From NCBI GenBank assembly GCA_947471695.1, contig CANIWY010000050.1, positions 1-7,367 of the forward strand: DNA of 7,367 nt, written 5' to 3'. Numbering within the stretch: position 1 is the stretch's first letter; each line of letters begins with the position of its first letter. The stretch comes from Nitrosomonadaceae bacterium. GTDB lineage: Bacteria > Pseudomonadota > Gammaproteobacteria > Burkholderiales > Nitrosomonadaceae. The position numbers and the translations under genes are program-made. Below are positions 5,774 through 7,367 of this stretch, piece after piece. The notes below the pieces were generated by a model, which did not search any database, had not been told where the DNA came from, and saw only the letters and a program-made list of their open reading frames with translations.

Positions 5774-5873
5774 CCCCCTTAACCTGCGTTGCAGGGGCAA
5801 ATTGATAGTGAATTTCACAGGATAAATTTGCTCCTGCAACGCAGGTTAGCAACGCATGGCCCTGGGGACGCCA
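5765..5873 (+). mobile_element. tRNA 3'-end duplication flanking a small hairpin element
   Basis: The last bases of the tRNA, CTGGGGACGCC (5765-5775), recur exactly at 5862-5872, where they are followed by the A of an encoded CCA. Between the copies lies a 24-bp inverted repeat with one mismatch (arms 5780-5803 and 5825-5848, beginning TAACCTGCGTTGCAGG). Its 21-base loop itself contains GTGAATTTCAC. An 8-base direct repeat GCAACGCA occurs at 5836-5843 and 5849-5856. No T-run follows the stem, so it is not an ordinary terminator. The pattern fits a MITE-like insertion with target duplication, or the att footprint of a lost tRNA-integrating element. Which one cannot be decided here. Confidence 0.55.
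5780..5848. repeat. 24-bp inverted repeat (hairpin) after tRNA-Glu
   Basis: The arms at 5780-5803 and 5825-5848 match at 23 of 24 positions, with a G/A difference at arm position 17. The spacer is 21 bases. The transcript would form a very stable stem just after the tRNA, which could affect 3' processing. Confidence 0.88.
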
Positions 5874-6491
5874 ATAAAATCCAGGCGTTATGAAATAAAG
5901 TCATGGACATGTTGCCTTCGTGTCGCACAGACATCACGGAAACAGGCCACCGCTCCCACCTATGCTGGTGAAGTCGGTATAGGCAGGAGACGCGAGAAAT
6001 ACTGTTAGAAACGCTGAAGCAATTGCATTTGTCGCATAGGCAAAGGACCAATTAGCAAGCTTAGGAAGCCCTAAGCTCTTCCAGGGGATGGTTACTCAGC
6101 TAGGCTTTATCAACTTACGGATGACGTACAGCGCGTATGACGCAACAGGTGTTGCTGCCAGCAAGCGCAAACCGATCTCGCATTTGCGCATGGCAAAACA
6201 GCACAAAAGCTGTTTGAATTTCTTTTCGCTGATTCTGGAACAACAGTAGTACCAATTTTTAGCATTCATTTCAACAAGTTAACACACTGCAATAAGTGCT
6301 TAACTTCCTAAGACCCTTATTTCATATTACAGATTGTTAGATTCTGTTTCGTCGGTAATCTGATACTCCAACAGGGCAGCCGTATCTTGCACCGTAGCAA
6401 TCGATCCTATCTCGCCATTTTATTTTCAATTTCATACGCGTAATGCCCACCAAGTTCGTTATATCTGCTTGTTCCGATTTGCTTCCTGAGA
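5874..6491. other. intergenic, no identifiable gene
   Basis: Neither strand holds a gene that can be named. On the minus strand one frame is open in two blocks separated by a single TGA (6096-6098). The first is a 31-residue stretch from ATG 6191 (MRKCEIGLRLLAATPVASYA...). The second is 53 codons down to 5934 (containing PKLANWSFAYATNAIASAFL). Both are hydrophobic, but neither has a ribosome binding site. A competing plus frame is open up to TAG near 6249. A hairpin AAGTTAACAC/GTG-C-TTAACTT (6276-6306, one bulged C) is present. No integrase remnant was recognised after the tRNA. Confidence 0.5.
6276..6306. repeat. imperfect hairpin between tRNA and tpiA
   Basis: AAGTTAACAC (6276-6285) pairs with GTG-C-TTAACTT (6296-6306), ten pairs with one bulged C and a 10-base loop. 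It has no T-run and is AT-rich at its base. It could be structural or chance. Confidence 0.35.
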
Positions 6492-6520
6492 TTGACCGGA
6501 TACCCGTTCACGAGTAACAT
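6492..6520 (+). promoter_or_regulatory. candidate sigma70 promoter of tpiA
   Basis: TTGACC (6492-6497), a 17-base spacer and TAACAT (6515-6520) would start transcription near 6527, about 20 bases before the tpiA ATG. The -35 box is good and the -10 box has two mismatches. Confidence 0.45.
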
Positions 6521-6547
6521 TCGCACCCTTTAGGGACAAAGACGGCT

Positions 6548-7303
6548 ATGCGCTCAAAGCTGGTTGCGGGCAACTGGAAGATGCATGGCGGAATGGCGCA
6601 GAATAGGCTCCTGCTCGACTTGATCGTTGGTGGGACAAGAGGTCTGCATGGGGCAGATTGTGCCGTGTGCGTACCATACCCTTACCTGTCTCAGGTTCAG
6701 TCATTGCTGCAAGATACTCATATCCTCTGGGGTGCTCAGAATATGAGTCAACATGAGAAGGGTGCCTACACCGGCGAGGTGTCAGCGACAATGCTGACAG
6801 ATTTCGCCTGTCGGTATGTGATTGTTGGCCACTCTGAACGTCGGGCATTGTATGGTGAGGATAGTCTCACAGTAGCGTTAAAGTTTAAGGCCGCTCAGTC
6901 TGCCGGATTGTTGCCCATCCTGTGTGTCGGAGAGACACTGGAGCAGCGTGAGGCGGGAGTTACTGAGCAAGTGATCGCGGATCAGTTGGATGCGGTCATT
7001 GGATTGCTGGGAGTGGGTGCGTTGGCCAAATCGGTTCTTGCCTACGAGCCGGTATGGGCCATCGGTACGGGTAAGACTGCAACACCGCAGCAGGCGCAGG
7101 ATGTGCATGCATTCATACGTAATAGAGTGGCCGACAAGGATATTGAAATCGCAACGAGGCTACAGATTCTTTATGGTGGAAGCGTCAAAGCGAATAATGC
7201 TTCTGAGTTATTTTCCATGACTGACATTGATGGCGGATTGATCGGTGGTGCTTCACTCTTTGCGGACGAATTTGTTGCAATCTGTCGTGCTGCACAGAGT
7301 TAA
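6548..7303 (+). CDS. tpiA: triosephosphate isomerase
   Basis: This is a complete 251-residue TIM-barrel enzyme of normal length. It interconverts dihydroxyacetone phosphate and glyceraldehyde 3-phosphate in glycolysis and gluconeogenesis, in the cytoplasm as a dimer. All catalytic signatures are intact: AGNWKM with Asn9 and Lys11, IVGHSERR with the electrophile His95, and YEPVWAIGTGKTA with the base Glu167 and the flexible loop 6. The phosphate-binding LYGGSVKANNA (208-218) and GGLIGGASL (229-237) are also present. The ATG is preceded by AGGGA at 6532-6536, 11 bases away, which is a rather distant ribosome binding site; no better start exists. secG follows 16 bases after the stop, the usual order in many proteobacteria. 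Confidence 0.98.
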   Translation: MRSKLVAGNWKMHGGMAQNRLLLDLIVGGTRGLHGADCAVCVPYPYLSQVQSLLQDTHILWGAQNMSQHEKGAYTGEVSATMLTDFACRYVIVGHSERRALYGEDSLTVALKFKAAQSAGLLPILCVGETLEQREAGVTEQVIADQLDAVIGLLGVGALAKSVLAYEPVWAIGTGKTATPQQAQDVHAFIRNRVADKDIEIATRLQILYGGSVKANNASELFSMTDIDGGLIGGASLFADEFVAICRAAQS

Positions 7304-7319
7304 TTTTTTGGAGTAAACA

Positions 7320-7367
7320 TTGGAAACAGTTATTTGGATAGTCCATGTGTCGGCTGCTATTTCGGTA
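7320..7367 (+). CDS. secG: SecG preprotein translocase subunit, 3'-truncated by window
   Basis: The first 16 codons are visible, starting with TTG: METVIWIVHVSAAISV. This matches the first membrane helix of SecG, a small two-helix inner-membrane subunit that assists SecYE in protein export. GGAG at 7310-7313 lies 6 bases before the TTG, supporting that start. Position directly after tpiA is the common genomic context. The call rests on a short stretch plus context. Confidence 0.82.
   Translation, partial: METVIWIVHVSAAISV

Noticed and set aside
5815..6051. Minus-strand 78-codon open frame overlapping the hairpin after the tRNA
   Set aside because: It begins without a ribosome binding site, is Cys/Ser/Arg-rich as in chance translation, and runs through the inverted repeat and the duplicated tRNA end.
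5552..6305. Ten-base repeat GTGCTTAACT at 5552 and 6296
   Set aside because: Single 10-base matches are expected by chance in a window of this size, and the flanks differ.
6546..7108. Open frames on the minus strand and other frames inside tpiA
   Set aside because: They are shadows of a complete, well-conserved gene.

Overview
The window looks like chromosomal DNA of a Gram-negative bacterium, most likely a beta- or gamma-proteobacterium. The evidence is two outer-membrane-type lipoproteins with lipoboxes, an ETHE1/Blh-type metallo-beta-lactamase-fold hydrolase, and the gene order tpiA-secG, which is common in those classes. The exact genus cannot be read from the sequence.

Layout. (1) Bases 1-513 hold the 3' part of an MBL-fold hydrolase of the persulfide dioxygenase type. 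(2) Bases 514-912 have no intact gene, but 664-912 contains out-of-frame fragments resembling ankyrin repeats. (3) Bases 913-3884 form a compact three-gene plus-strand operon: a secreted DUF4384-type protein, a GNA1162/DUF799-like lipoprotein with C-terminal TPR-like repeats, and an LPP20-type lipoprotein. Together they look like parts of one periplasmic/outer-membrane assembly. (4) Bases 3922-4324 are a small gene graveyard. It holds a broken response-regulator receiver on the minus strand and, back to back with it, a frameshifted ankyrin-repeat gene on the plus strand. (5) Bases 4413-4853 (minus) encode a stand-alone, degenerate receiver domain with a clear ribosome binding site and a good sigma70-like promoter. 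(6) Bases 4854-5700 are intergenic, with a 14-bp palindrome, a run of 11 G, a short protein-like minus frame, and a strong sigma70-like promoter about 180 bases ahead of the tRNA. (7) A complete tRNA-Glu(UUC) lies at 5701-5773. Its last 11 bases are duplicated 97 bases downstream, around a near-perfect 24-bp inverted repeat. (8) Bases 5874-6491 hold nothing that can be firmly identified. (9) tpiA (6548-7303) has a plausible promoter, and secG begins at 7320 and runs off the window.

The two ends are ordinary housekeeping or metabolic sequence: sulfur detoxification on the left, glycolysis and protein export on the right. The middle is accessory in character, with an uncharacterised lipoprotein operon flanked on both sides by ankyrin relics, dead and degenerate two-component regulator pieces, and a tRNA 3' end carrying an insertion footprint. 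The most unusual signals are the in-frame A AAA AAC slippery heptamer exactly at the ankyrin frame break, the tRNA-Glu end duplication with its hairpin insert, and the lipoprotein trio itself.
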